Positions 52,047-60,766 of a stretch of DNA of 64,000 bases are shown in pieces. Both the position numbers and the translations under genes were made by a program. Position 1 is the stretch's first letter, and each line of letters opens with the position of its first letter. The stretch covers positions 186,001-250,000 of the forward strand of contig NZ_JAOQJG010000004.1 in assembly GCF_025567365.1 (NCBI RefSeq), in the 5' to 3' direction. Below the pieces are notes generated by a model, which saw only the letters and a list, made by a program, of their open reading frames with translations, ran no database searches and was not told where the DNA came from. The DNA is from Anaerostipes amylophilus. Its GTDB lineage: Bacteria; Bacillota; Clostridia; Lachnospirales; Lachnospiraceae.

Positions 52047-52961
52047 ATGGCAGAAAATAAAGTTCAATTAACAAAAAAAGATAGATTATCTGTAGCATTA
52101 CGTTCTACTTTCCTTCAGGGTTCTTGGAACTATGAACGTATGCAGAATGGTGGTTGGTGTTTCGCAATGATCCCAGCTATCAAGAAATTATACACAAACA
52201 AAGAAGATCAGATTGCAGCATTAAAACGTCATCTGGAATTCTTCAACACACATCCTTATGTAGCATCTCCAGTAATTGGTGTTACACTGGCTCTGGAAGA
52301 AGATAAAGCAAACGGAGCACCTGTAGAAGACAGTGCGATCCAGGGTGTTAAAGTCGGAATGATGGGACCTTTAGCTGGTGTTGGTGATCCAGTATTCTGG
52401 TTCACAGCAAGACCTATCCTTGGAGCTTTAGGAGCTTCTCTTGCAATGGGTGGAAGCATCCTTGGTCCAGTTTTATTCTTCGTATTATGGAACGTTATCC
52501 GTTGGGCATTTATGTGGTATACACAGGAATTTGGTTACAACGTAGGAACAAAGATCACAGAAGACTTATCTGGTGGATTACTTCAGAAAGTTACAAAAGG
52601 AGCATCTATCCTTGGTATGTTCGTCCTTGGTGCATTGATCGAACGTTGGGTAAGTATCAACTTTACTCCAGTTGTATCTAAAGTTACATTAAGTGAAGGA
52701 GCTTATATCGATTGGGCTAAACTTCCAGCAGGAGCTGAAGGAATCAAAACTGCATTAGCACAGCAGGCATCCGGTATGGCACTTGATCCAACGAAGGTTA
52801 CAACTCTTCAGGACAACTTAAACTCCCTGATTCCTGGATTTGTACCATTACTGTTAACACTGTTATGCATGTGGTTATTAAAGAAAAACGTTTCTCCAAT
52901 CATCATTATCATCGCATTATTCATCGTTGGTATCGTTGGACACGTTATTGGATTATTATAA
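52047..52961 (+). CDS. manZ: PTS mannose-family EIID
   Basis: A 304-residue membrane partner of EIIC. Family segments: STFLQGSWNYERMQNGGW near the N-terminus, VGMMGPLAGVGDPVFWFT in the middle, and a C-terminal hydrophobic hairpin. ATG 52047 follows GAAGGAGG; a TTG frame from 52023 overlaps manY and is rejected. The operon ends with a strong terminator. Confidence 0.94.
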   Translation: MAENKVQLTKKDRLSVALRSTFLQGSWNYERMQNGGWCFAMIPAIKKLYTNKEDQIAALKRHLEFFNTHPYVASPVIGVTLALEEDKANGAPVEDSAIQGVKVGMMGPLAGVGDPVFWFTARPILGALGASLAMGGSILGPVLFFVLWNVIRWAFMWYTQEFGYNVGTKITEDLSGGLLQKVTKGASILGMFVLGALIERWVSINFTPVVSKVTLSEGAYIDWAKLPAGAEGIKTALAQQASGMALDPTKVTTLQDNLNSLIPGFVPLLLTLLCMWLLKKNVSPIIIIIALFIVGIVGHVIGLL

Positions 52962-52982
52962 GAATGATCAAGCACATATACA

Positions 52983-53007
52983 AAAGGCCCGGATGTCCGG
53001 GCTTTTT
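52983..53007 (+). terminator. Terminator after the mannose PTS operon
   Basis: GGCCCGGA / TCCGGGCT stem with a two- to four-base loop and five Ts. Confidence 0.9.
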
Positions 53008-53056
53008 GCTTATATAAGAAGAAAGTTTATATAAATAAAATAGACAAAAAGTCATC

Positions 53057-53085
53057 TTGTATAAGCAAAGAAAATTGTATAAAAT
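53057..53085 (+). promoter_or_regulatory. Promoter of the DUF956-manA unit
   Basis: TTGTAT (53057-53062), 17 bases, TAAAAT (53080-53085), 35 bases before the ATG. Confidence 0.55.
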
Positions 53086-53119
53086 AAACAAAGAGAACAT
53101 ATGAAACGAAGGAGGGCTT

Positions 53120-53512
53120 ATGGCACAATCAATTAATACAAGAGTCGATGTTGTAGTAGAGGCAACGTCTTATCAGGGACTTACAAACTATGGAAAGATC
53201 ATGGTTGGAGATAAAGGATTTGAATTCTTTAATACAAGAAATGTCAATGATTATATTCAGATTCCATGGGGAGAAGTTGATTATGTGATCGCATCTGTGA
53301 TGTTTAAAGGAAAGAAGATTCCACGTTACGCGATTCAGACAAAGAAAAATGGAACTTATTCTTTTGCGTCCAAAGAACCAAAGAAAGTGTTGCGTGCGAT
53401 CAACCAATATATACCATCCGAGCGTCTTGTACGTTCTTTAAGCTTCTTTGATGTGTTAAAACGTAATTTTATGCCATCTAAGAAGAGTGTGAAGATCAAA
53501 AAACAAAAGTAA
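53120..53512 (+). CDS. DUF956 (ManO-like) protein
   Basis: A 130-residue protein of DUF956, a family usually found beside mannose-type PTS genes (manO) and thought to modulate them. The pattern VEATSYQGLTNYGKIMVGDKGFEF and the basic C-terminus match. AAGGAGGG precedes the ATG. Here it is cut off from manXYZ by a terminator and has its own promoter, then is followed by manA after 35 bases. Confidence 0.85.
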   Translation: MAQSINTRVDVVVEATSYQGLTNYGKIMVGDKGFEFFNTRNVNDYIQIPWGEVDYVIASVMFKGKKIPRYAIQTKKNGTYSFASKEPKKVLRAINQYIPSERLVRSLSFFDVLKRNFMPSKKSVKIKKQK

Positions 53513-53547
53513 CTTTTGGTTACAAGATGAAAAAGGAGAAGGCTGTT

Positions 53548-54483
53548 ATGGGACATATTTTAAGAATGAATCCGGTTTTTAAAGAAATGATCTGGGGTGG
53601 AACAAAATTAAAAGATATTTATGGATATGATATTCCAAGTGACCATACAGGAGAGTGTTGGGCGATTTCTGCACATAAAAACGGAGATTGTACAATTGCG
53701 GATGGAGAATACGAAGGAAAAACTTTATCTTGGCTGTTTGAAAATCACAGAGAATTATTTGGAAATATCGAAGGAAATCAATTTCCATTACTTGTAAAGA
53801 TCATTGATGCCAAAAATGATTTATCTGTACAGGTGCATCCAGATGATGCTTATGCCAAAGAACATGAAAATTCTCTTGGAAAAACAGAATGTTGGTTTGT
53901 ACTTCAGGCAGATGAAGGAACAAAAATGGTGATGGGACATCATGCAAAAACAAAAGAAGAGTTTATAAAAGCAATTGAGAATGATGATTATGAACATCTA
54001 TTAAATTCATTTAAGATCAAAGAGGGAGATTTCTTCTACATTCCATCAGGAACATTACATGCGATCTGTAGTGGATCTTTAATCTATGAAGCGCAGCAGT
54101 CTTCAGATGTCACATATCGTGTCTATGATTACCATAGAAAAGATGCAGATGGAAATGAAAGACAGCTTCATGTAAAGCAGTCAATCGATGTAACAAATGT
54201 ACCTGCCAACATAGATCAGAACAAAGAATTTCTTCAGACAACTCTTGAGAATGGTATAAAAACAAGATATGTTGATAGTGAATTTTTTAAAGTTGATCGT
54301 TATGAGTTGACTGGTAAAAATGTGATTCAAAATGACAATCCGTTTATGATGGTAAGTATTACGGAAGGATCTGGAACATTAGAAGAAAATAAAGTGAAAA
54401 AAGGAGATCATTTTGTTATTTGTTCTGATCAGAAAGAAGTTATTTTTGATGGTACAATGGAAATAATGATCTCTACATTGTAA
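53548..54483 (+). CDS. manA: Mannose-6-phosphate isomerase, class I
   Basis: A 311-residue cupin enzyme that turns mannose-6-phosphate into fructose-6-phosphate. Zinc ligands appear in SVQVHPDD and GKTECW, and later GTLHAI. ATG 53548 follows AAAGGAG; the longer frame from 53527 includes that site. It completes the mannose route begun by the neighbouring PTS. Confidence 0.94.
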   Translation: MGHILRMNPVFKEMIWGGTKLKDIYGYDIPSDHTGECWAISAHKNGDCTIADGEYEGKTLSWLFENHRELFGNIEGNQFPLLVKIIDAKNDLSVQVHPDDAYAKEHENSLGKTECWFVLQADEGTKMVMGHHAKTKEEFIKAIENDDYEHLLNSFKIKEGDFFYIPSGTLHAICSGSLIYEAQQSSDVTYRVYDYHRKDADGNERQLHVKQSIDVTNVPANIDQNKEFLQTTLENGIKTRYVDSEFFKVDRYELTGKNVIQNDNPFMMVSITEGSGTLEENKVKKGDHFVICSDQKEVIFDGTMEIMISTL

Positions 54484-54518
54484 TCTTATAGACAGAATAT
54501 ATTAATAAGGAAGTTTTT

Positions 54519-56609
54519 ATGAAAAAAGAAGGAAGAATATTTGATGTTCTGCAGAGAGTTGGACGTGCATTTATGCTTCCAATTGCCATTCTGCCGGTCG
54601 CAGGACTTTTACTTGGAATTGGACAATCATTTACGAATGAAACAATGCTTCGAACGTACCATCTGATTAAGATCATGGGTCCGGGGACAGTTTTGTATGG
54701 AATTTTTAAAGTGGGAGGCGATTGTGGAAGTATCATTTTTGACAATCTTGCACTAATATTTGCAATGGGAGTTTCTATAGGAATGGCGAAGGCAGAGAAA
54801 GCTGTAGCAGCATTATCCGGGGTATTGTCTTTTTTTGTGATGCATGAAGCAATTTCATCCATGTTGTCTTTATATGGTGATACTTATACGATGCATACGG
54901 GAGCAACTGACCAGATTCTTGGAATTACATCATTGCAGTTAGGTGTATTTGGTGGAATTATTGTTGGTCTTGGGGTTGGATATCTGCATAATCGACTTTA
55001 TAAAATAAAACTTCCAGAAGTTTTGTCTTTTTTTGGCGGGACGAGAGCTGTACCGATCATTTGTACCATTGTATATGTTGGAGTAGGAATTTTAATGTTC
55101 TTTATCTGGCCGCCGATTCAGGGATTAATGTATTCGCTCGGAGGAATTGTGAAAGCCTCTGGATATTTTGGAACTTTTATTTACGGAGTGCTGGAACGTG
55201 CATTGATTCCATTTGGACTGCATCATGTATTTTATCTTCCGTTCTGGCAGACATCACTTGGTGGAACGATGGAAGTGGCAGGGAAGATGGTTGATGGAGC
55301 ACAGAATATCTTTTTTGCTCAGTTGGCAGATCCTGCAACCACACATTTTAATGTAGAAGCGACAAGATTTATGGCAGGAAAGTTTCCACTAATGATCTTT
55401 GGACTGCCAGGAGCAGCACTTGCAATTTATCGTTGTGCAAGACCTGAACAAAGAAAAGTTGTCGGTGGGCTTATGATTTCTGCTGCATTAACATCAATGC
55501 TTACAGGAATTACAGAACCATTGGAATTTACATTTCTGTTTATCGCTCCTGGATTATATGCAATTCATTGTATTTTTGCGGGATTTGCATATATGATGAT
55601 GCATGTACTGAAAATTACAGTGGGATTAACATTTTCAGGAGGCCTTATTGATCTGTTCTTTTTTGGAATCTTGCAAGGACAGGGAAAGACAAACTGGATG
55701 ATGGTAATTCCACTTGGGATTATCTATTTTATCGTATATTATTTTTTGTTCCATTTTCTGATCCTGAAATTTGATATTAAGACACCGGGAAGAGAAGAAG
55801 AAACAACAATAGAATTCGAAGAGGAGTCTGAATATGAATACAGAGAAGATTTCTCAGAAGAATTATTAGCGAAAATTGCAGCTGGCCTTGGGGGCAAAAA
55901 GAATATTGGAGATATTGACTGTTGTGTTACAAGACTTCGGTGTGGACTTAAGGATATAAGTCTGGTAGATGATGCTATGATCAGGGAAACGGGATCAAGG
56001 GGAATTCTGAAACGAGGTAACAGTATTCAGATTATCTATGGTCCACATGTAACAGTGTTGAAATCAGAATTTGAAGATTACTTAAGAACTAGACGTGCAA
56101 AGAAAGAAATCAAACAGTTACTAAAGGAAAATGTACATTCCGAGGAAGAAACGAAACAGGAAAGCATTGCCTGTCCGATCAAAGGAAAAGTGATCGAGTT
56201 AGAAGAAGTTGGAGATGAAGCATTTTCTGGAGGAATGTTAGGAGAAGGATTTGCAGTTGTTCCAGAAGAAGGAAAATTATATGCACCAGTAGATGGCATT
56301 ATTGCGGCTGTATTCCGCACCAAGCATGCACTTGCTATGGAGTCAAAGGAAGGTGCAGAAGTTCTCATTCATCTAGGCCTTGATACCGTCAAACGAAATG
56401 GAAAAGGTTTTTATATGAAGGTAGAAGCTGGACAGAAAGTGAAAAAAGGAGAACTTATCTGTGAGTTTGATTTAGAAGATATAAAAGCAGATGGATATGT
56501 TATGACAACTCCAGTCGTTATAAGTAATAATGAAGAATATGCAAGCATTGCATTAAATCATATTGGAGAGTGTAATGTAGGGGAAGAAATTTTAACTATC
56601 TACAAATAG
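54519..56609 (+). CDS. PTS EIICBA, glucose/maltose-type
   Basis: A 696-residue fused permease. EIIC (1-420) has about ten helices with LPVAGLLLGIGQ and GLHHVFYLPFW, and the EPLEFTF motif; EIIB (about 445-530) has DCCVTRLR, with the phospho-cysteine C469; EIIA (about 550-696) has HLGLDTVKRNGKGF, H618. Members transport glucose, N-acetylglucosamine or alpha-glucosides; the sugar cannot be fixed here. ATG 54519 follows TAAGGAAG. It starts 36 bases after manA, without an obvious terminator between. Confidence 0.92.
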   Translation: MKKEGRIFDVLQRVGRAFMLPIAILPVAGLLLGIGQSFTNETMLRTYHLIKIMGPGTVLYGIFKVGGDCGSIIFDNLALIFAMGVSIGMAKAEKAVAALSGVLSFFVMHEAISSMLSLYGDTYTMHTGATDQILGITSLQLGVFGGIIVGLGVGYLHNRLYKIKLPEVLSFFGGTRAVPIICTIVYVGVGILMFFIWPPIQGLMYSLGGIVKASGYFGTFIYGVLERALIPFGLHHVFYLPFWQTSLGGTMEVAGKMVDGAQNIFFAQLADPATTHFNVEATRFMAGKFPLMIFGLPGAALAIYRCARPEQRKVVGGLMISAALTSMLTGITEPLEFTFLFIAPGLYAIHCIFAGFAYMMMHVLKITVGLTFSGGLIDLFFFGILQGQGKTNWMMVIPLGIIYFIVYYFLFHFLILKFDIKTPGREEETTIEFEEESEYEYREDFSEELLAKIAAGLGGKKNIGDIDCCVTRLRCGLKDISLVDDAMIRETGSRGILKRGNSIQIIYGPHVTVLKSEFEDYLRTRRAKKEIKQLLKENVHSEEETKQESIACPIKGKVIELEEVGDEAFSGGMLGEGFAVVPEEGKLYAPVDGIIAAVFRTKHALAMESKEGAEVLIHLGLDTVKRNGKGFYMKVEAGQKVKKGELICEFDLEDIKADGYVMTTPVVISNNEEYASIALNHIGECNVGEEILTIYK

Positions 56610-56648
56610 GTAACTATAAAATTAAATATAGATACAATTCTTAAACTT

Positions 56649-56707
56649 AAAAAGAAGGGATGTTATTTATGATCGATATTAGATTATAAATAACATCCCT
56701 TCTTTTT
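56649..56707 (+). terminator. Long terminator after the EIICBA gene
   Basis: A perfect 22-base stem (56649-56670 and 56686-56707) with a 15-base loop, ending in five Ts. Confidence 0.9.
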
Positions 56708-56820
56708 GTTTGCATGCGAAAAATAGTAGAAATAAAAAATTTTAAATCAATATAATCGACATAATGTTACAAAAATCAATAAAATATTACAATAATATTA
56801 CGAAATAATAATGAAAAGTA

Positions 56821-56848
56821 TTGACATACTATATATAAGTGCTATAAT
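56821..56848 (+). promoter_or_regulatory. Promoter of the NlpC/P60 gene
   Basis: Perfect TTGACA (56821-56826), 16 bases, perfect TATAAT (56843-56848), 50 bases before the ATG. About 60 very AT-rich bases upstream may act as an UP element. Confidence 0.8.
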
Positions 56849-56897
56849 ACACACATACTCGAGTTAACAAAATTGTAACATTTAAAGGAGGGACATT

Positions 56898-58034
56898 ATG
56901 ATAACGAGGAAAATGAGACTATCGATGGCGATGCTTACGATTGCCGCGAGTGTGTTGACGACAGGAAATATAAAAGCAGATGAGAAAGATACAACAAAAG
57001 AAACAAATACAGCAACGGAAAGTAAATATGCGAATAAAGCAGTTGCAGATATTTATTCTACAACAACATTAAATATCCGAAAAAAGGGTAGTATAAATGC
57101 AAAGATCGTAGGAAAAATGAAAAAAGGTAACATTGCAACTGTGCTGAAGAAAGGATCTGAATGGTCAAAAGTAAGATCAGGAAATGTTACAGGATACGTA
57201 AAAAATCAGTATCTTGTATTTGGCGATGAGATTGAGAACTTTGCGAAACAAAATGTGAAAAAGGTGGCGAAAGTTCAGACGGAAACATTAAGAGTTCGTA
57301 AGAAAGCATCTACGGATTCAAAGATTGTTACATTGGTATCTGAAGATGACAAATTAAAAGTTAAGAAGCAGAACGGTGATTGGGCAAAAGTCAAAGTTGA
57401 TGGTAAAACAGGATATGTCTCAAAAGATTATGCAAAAGTAACATACTCTTTTGGAAAAGCAAAATCCATGAAACAGATTCAGGCAGAACAGGCGGCAAAA
57501 GAGGCACAGAAACAAGCAGCGCAAACAACAATCGGAAATGAGTCTGCATCAACATCAAGCAGTAATACTTCAAACAGCAGCACAACATCAGGAAGTACAA
57601 AAGCAAGTTCTGTACAGGCGGCAAAGAAAGCTTCCGTATCAGTATCATCCAGTGGTTCATCAGCAACAGGAAGCAGAATCGCAAGTTATGCCCAGCAGTT
57701 TATTGGAAATCCATATCGTTATGGAGGAAACAGTTTAACAAGGGGAATTGACTGCTCTGGATTTACACAGCAGATCATGGAAAAATTTGGATACAGCATC
57801 AGCCGTACAAGCAGTTCTCAGGCAGGGGATGGAAGAGCAGTATCTACAAGCAACTTAAGAGCTGGGGATTTAGTGTTTTACGGAGATGGTGGAAGTATCA
57901 ATCATGTGGCACTTTATATCGGTGGTGGTCAGGTGGTACATGCAAGTAATTCTGCACCATATCCAAGAGGTGGAATTAAGATTTCAAATGTAAATTACAG
58001 AACACCAATCTGTGCGAGACGTATCATAGGATAG
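56898..58034 (+). CDS. Secreted SH3b-NlpC/P60 cell-wall endopeptidase
   Basis: 378 residues: signal peptide (about 1-27), two bacterial SH3 domains (about 50-110 and 125-180) that bind peptidoglycan, a Ser/Thr/Ala-rich linker (about 195-265) and a C-terminal NlpC/P60 domain. The cysteine in GIDCSGF (C286) and histidine in INHVALYI (H336) form the catalytic pair, with VVHASN providing the third. It likely cuts stem peptides during growth or division. AAAGGAGGG precedes the ATG. A strong own promoter suggests high expression. Confidence 0.92.
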   Translation: MITRKMRLSMAMLTIAASVLTTGNIKADEKDTTKETNTATESKYANKAVADIYSTTTLNIRKKGSINAKIVGKMKKGNIATVLKKGSEWSKVRSGNVTGYVKNQYLVFGDEIENFAKQNVKKVAKVQTETLRVRKKASTDSKIVTLVSEDDKLKVKKQNGDWAKVKVDGKTGYVSKDYAKVTYSFGKAKSMKQIQAEQAAKEAQKQAAQTTIGNESASTSSSNTSNSSTTSGSTKASSVQAAKKASVSVSSSGSSATGSRIASYAQQFIGNPYRYGGNSLTRGIDCSGFTQQIMEKFGYSISRTSSSQAGDGRAVSTSNLRAGDLVFYGDGGSINHVALYIGGGQVVHASNSAPYPRGGIKISNVNYRTPICARRIIG

Positions 58035-58066
58035 AAAAAGAACTACGAATATTGTTTGTATATGAA

Positions 58067-58117
58067 AAGAGCGCAGGAGAGCAATTCATGTCGGATCGAT
58101 CTTCTGTGTTCTTTTTT
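58067..58117 (+). terminator. Terminator after the NlpC/P60 gene
   Basis: Arms 58067-58080 and 58100-58113 pair with several G-U pairs, followed by a T-run. Confidence 0.75.
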
Positions 58118-58158
58118 TGATATATTTGGTATGAAAATAAAAAATTAAAGTTCTGATA

Positions 58159-58187
58159 TTGACAGAAGAACATCAGATTTATAAAAT
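58159..58187 (+). promoter_or_regulatory. Promoter of the MATE gene, with a flanking inverted repeat
   Basis: Perfect TTGACA (58159-58164), 17 bases, TAAAAT (58182-58187). TCTGAT (58152-58157) and ATCAGA (58172-58177) flank the -35 and could be an operator. Confidence 0.65.
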
Positions 58188-58246
58188 GAAAAAGGTATAT
58201 TTTTGGTTAGGAAAATAAAGACAGAAAAGAGATGTAGAAAGAAAGC

Positions 58247-59584
58247 ATGAAAGAAAGACGTTTCACAAACAAAAAGCTGATCGCTCTTATGTTACCATTG
58301 GCAGTAGATCAGCTTTTAAATTCATTTATGGGTACGGTAGATACTCTTGTGGTCAGTAACTTAGGATCGGCAGCAATTTCAGCGGTCAGTTTAGTGGACT
58401 CCATCAATATTTTGGTTGTTCAGGCATTTTTTGCATTGGCTTCTGGTGGTACGGTTGTTTGTTCACATTATCTTGGGTGTGAGAAAAAGGAGAGGGCAAC
58501 GAATGCAGCCAGACAGTTAGTGTTTATTACATTCGCCATGTCACTGATCATTGCAATTGCATGTCATTTATTCAGCAGTCAGATTCTTGGTGTGATCTTT
58601 GGTCAGGTGGAACCAGCAGTCATGGAGAATGCAAAGAAGTATTTCTTTTTTTCTGCAATGTCCTATCCATTTATTGCATTGTACGACGACGGAGCCTGCA
58701 TTTTAAGAGCACAGGAGAACAGTAAACTTCCAATGCAGATTTCATTTATTGCAAATGGAATTAATGTCGTATTGAATCTAGTGTTTGTATGGATTTTCCA
58801 TTTTGGAGTAGCAGGATCTTCTGCAGCAACAATGATCGCCAGAGCATTTGCAATGATCGCAGTACTTTATAAATTAAGAAGCCCAAATATGAAAGTGCAG
58901 CTTAGAGATTATTTTTCGATTCGTCCGGAATGGAAAGAAATCAAGCGTATTTTACATATCGGGGTACCATCAGGAATTGAAAATGGAATGTTCCAGTTTG
59001 GAAAACTTGCAATTCAATCAACAGTATCTTTAATGGGAACGGCGGCAATCGCAGCACAGGGAATGACGAATATCATCGAGAACTTAAATGGAATCATGTC
59101 GATTGGAATGGGAATCGGCTTGATGACAGTTGTTGGAGAATGCCTTGGTGCAGGAGAGAAGGAAGAGGCTGTATATTATATAAAGAAGATTTCTATTGCA
59201 GCAGAAGTAGTGTTGATCATTACGTGTTTATTAATGTTTGGACTTACTTATCCGATCACTTATTTTGGAGGAATGGAGCCAGAGAGTGCTAAACTTTGCA
59301 TCTTCATGGTAACATGCATTACGATCGTAAAACCAATTGTATGGATCATGGCTTTTATTCCACCATATGGGTTCAGAGCTGCAGGAGATGTGAAGTTTAC
59401 GATGACGACATCCATGTTATGTATGTGGCTTTGCAGAGTTGTACTTGCAATGGTACTTGCAAGAGTGTTCCATATGGGACCAATCGCAGTGTGGATCGGA
59501 ATGTTTACGGACTGGACGATTCGTGCAATTATTTATACAGTACGATTTAGAAATAGAAAGTGGCTTGCACATCAGGTTATCTGA
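58247..59584 (+). CDS. MATE-family efflux transporter
   Basis: A 445-residue multidrug and toxic compound extruder with 12 membrane helices. Typical start: LIALMLPLAVDQLLNSFMGTVDT, and the second half repeats with LHIGVPSGIENGMFQFGKL. Uses Na+ or H+ to export cationic drugs or metabolites; substrate unknown. The ribosome site is weak (AGAAAG). It has its own promoter and diverges in style from neighbours only by the leader repeat. Confidence 0.9.
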   Translation: MKERRFTNKKLIALMLPLAVDQLLNSFMGTVDTLVVSNLGSAAISAVSLVDSINILVVQAFFALASGGTVVCSHYLGCEKKERATNAARQLVFITFAMSLIIAIACHLFSSQILGVIFGQVEPAVMENAKKYFFFSAMSYPFIALYDDGACILRAQENSKLPMQISFIANGINVVLNLVFVWIFHFGVAGSSAATMIARAFAMIAVLYKLRSPNMKVQLRDYFSIRPEWKEIKRILHIGVPSGIENGMFQFGKLAIQSTVSLMGTAAIAAQGMTNIIENLNGIMSIGMGIGLMTVVGECLGAGEKEEAVYYIKKISIAAEVVLIITCLLMFGLTYPITYFGGMEPESAKLCIFMVTCITIVKPIVWIMAFIPPYGFRAAGDVKFTMTTSMLCMWLCRVVLAMVLARVFHMGPIAVWIGMFTDWTIRAIIYTVRFRNRKWLAHQVI

Positions 59585-59590
59585 TGTGCG

Positions 59591-59619
59591 TTGCGGATCA
59601 TGGTGGTTCGTGTTATACT
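59591..59619 (+). promoter_or_regulatory. Promoter of queA
   Basis: TTGCGG (59591-59596), 17 bases, TATACT (59614-59619), 57 bases before the ATG. Confidence 0.5.
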
Positions 59620-59675
59620 GAAATGTATTTGAATATTAGAAAAATGAAGAAATAGATAGAAGGGATACAGAGAAG

Positions 59676-60704
59676 ATGAAAGTATCAGATTTTACATTTG
59701 ATTTACCAGAAGAACTGATCGCTCAGGATCCGCTTGAGGACAGATCAAGTTCCAGATTATTAACATTAGATAAGAATACAGGAGAGATCGGACATGATAT
59801 CTTCCATAACATTGTAAATTATTTAAAACCAGGAGATTGTCTTGTGTTAAATAATACAAAAGTAATTCCAGCAAGACTGATCGGGGCTAAAGAAGAAACA
59901 GGTGGAAAAGTTGAGGTTCTGCTTCTTAAGAGAAAACAGGACAATGTATGGGAAACACTTGTAAAACCAGGAAAGAAAGCACGTCCAGGAGCAAGAATCT
60001 CTTTTGGAGATGGGAAATTAGTTGGTGAAGTTATTGATGTTGTTGATGAAGGAAACCGTTTGGTGAAGTTTGAATATGAGGGAATTTTTGAAGAAGTGTT
60101 AGATGAACTTGGGCAGATGCCATTACCACCATATATTACTCATCAGTTAAAAGATAAGAATCGCTACCAGACAGTTTATGCCAAATATGATGGTTCAGCA
60201 GCAGCACCAACAGCGGGATTGCATTTTACAAAAGAATTATTGCAGCAGATCAAAGACATGGGAGTCAATATCGCATATGTGACACTTCATGTAGGACTTG
60301 GTACGTTTCGTCCTGTCAAAGTAGATGATGTCTTAGATCATCATATGCATTCTGAATTTTACAGAATCGAAGAAGATGATGCGAAACTCATCAATGAGAC
60401 AAAGAAAAATGGTGGAAGAGTTATTTCTGTCGGAACAACAAGTACAAGAACATTGGAATCTGTTGCAGAAGAAGATGGGACACTCCATGCTAAGAGCGGA
60501 TGGACAGACATCTTTATCTATCCAGGATATAAATTTAAAGTAATTGATGGACTGATCACAAACTTTCATCTGCCAGAATCTACATTATTAATGTTAGTTT
60601 CTGCTCTTGCTGGAAGAGAACATATTTTAAATGCTTATAATATCGCAGTTAAAGAAAGATACAGATTCTTCTCATTTGGGGATGCTATGTTTATTCATCC
60701 ATAA
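59676..60704 (+). CDS. queA: tRNA preQ1 ribosyltransferase-isomerase
   Basis: Transfers and isomerises the ribosyl part of SAM onto preQ1 in tRNA (queuosine pathway). The 342 residues have the start FDLPEELIAQ, RLLTLDK, LVLNNTKVIPARLIG, AAPTAGLHFT and LHVGLGTFRPV. AGAAGGGA precedes the ATG at some distance. No tgt is in view; it may lie elsewhere. Confidence 0.96.
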   Translation: MKVSDFTFDLPEELIAQDPLEDRSSSRLLTLDKNTGEIGHDIFHNIVNYLKPGDCLVLNNTKVIPARLIGAKEETGGKVEVLLLKRKQDNVWETLVKPGKKARPGARISFGDGKLVGEVIDVVDEGNRLVKFEYEGIFEEVLDELGQMPLPPYITHQLKDKNRYQTVYAKYDGSAAAPTAGLHFTKELLQQIKDMGVNIAYVTLHVGLGTFRPVKVDDVLDHHMHSEFYRIEEDDAKLINETKKNGGRVISVGTTSTRTLESVAEEDGTLHAKSGWTDIFIYPGYKFKVIDGLITNFHLPESTLLMLVSALAGREHILNAYNIAVKERYRFFSFGDAMFIHP

Positions 60705-60766
60705 GAAGAATTTATGATAAAATGTATTGAGGTATTATTTTAAAGATACGAAATGGAGGAACCTTT

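Noticed and set aside
57391..57684. A 97-codon minus-strand frame within the NlpC/P60 gene
   Set aside because: Leu-rich translation of the antisense of the Ser/Ala linker; a shadow of the real gene.
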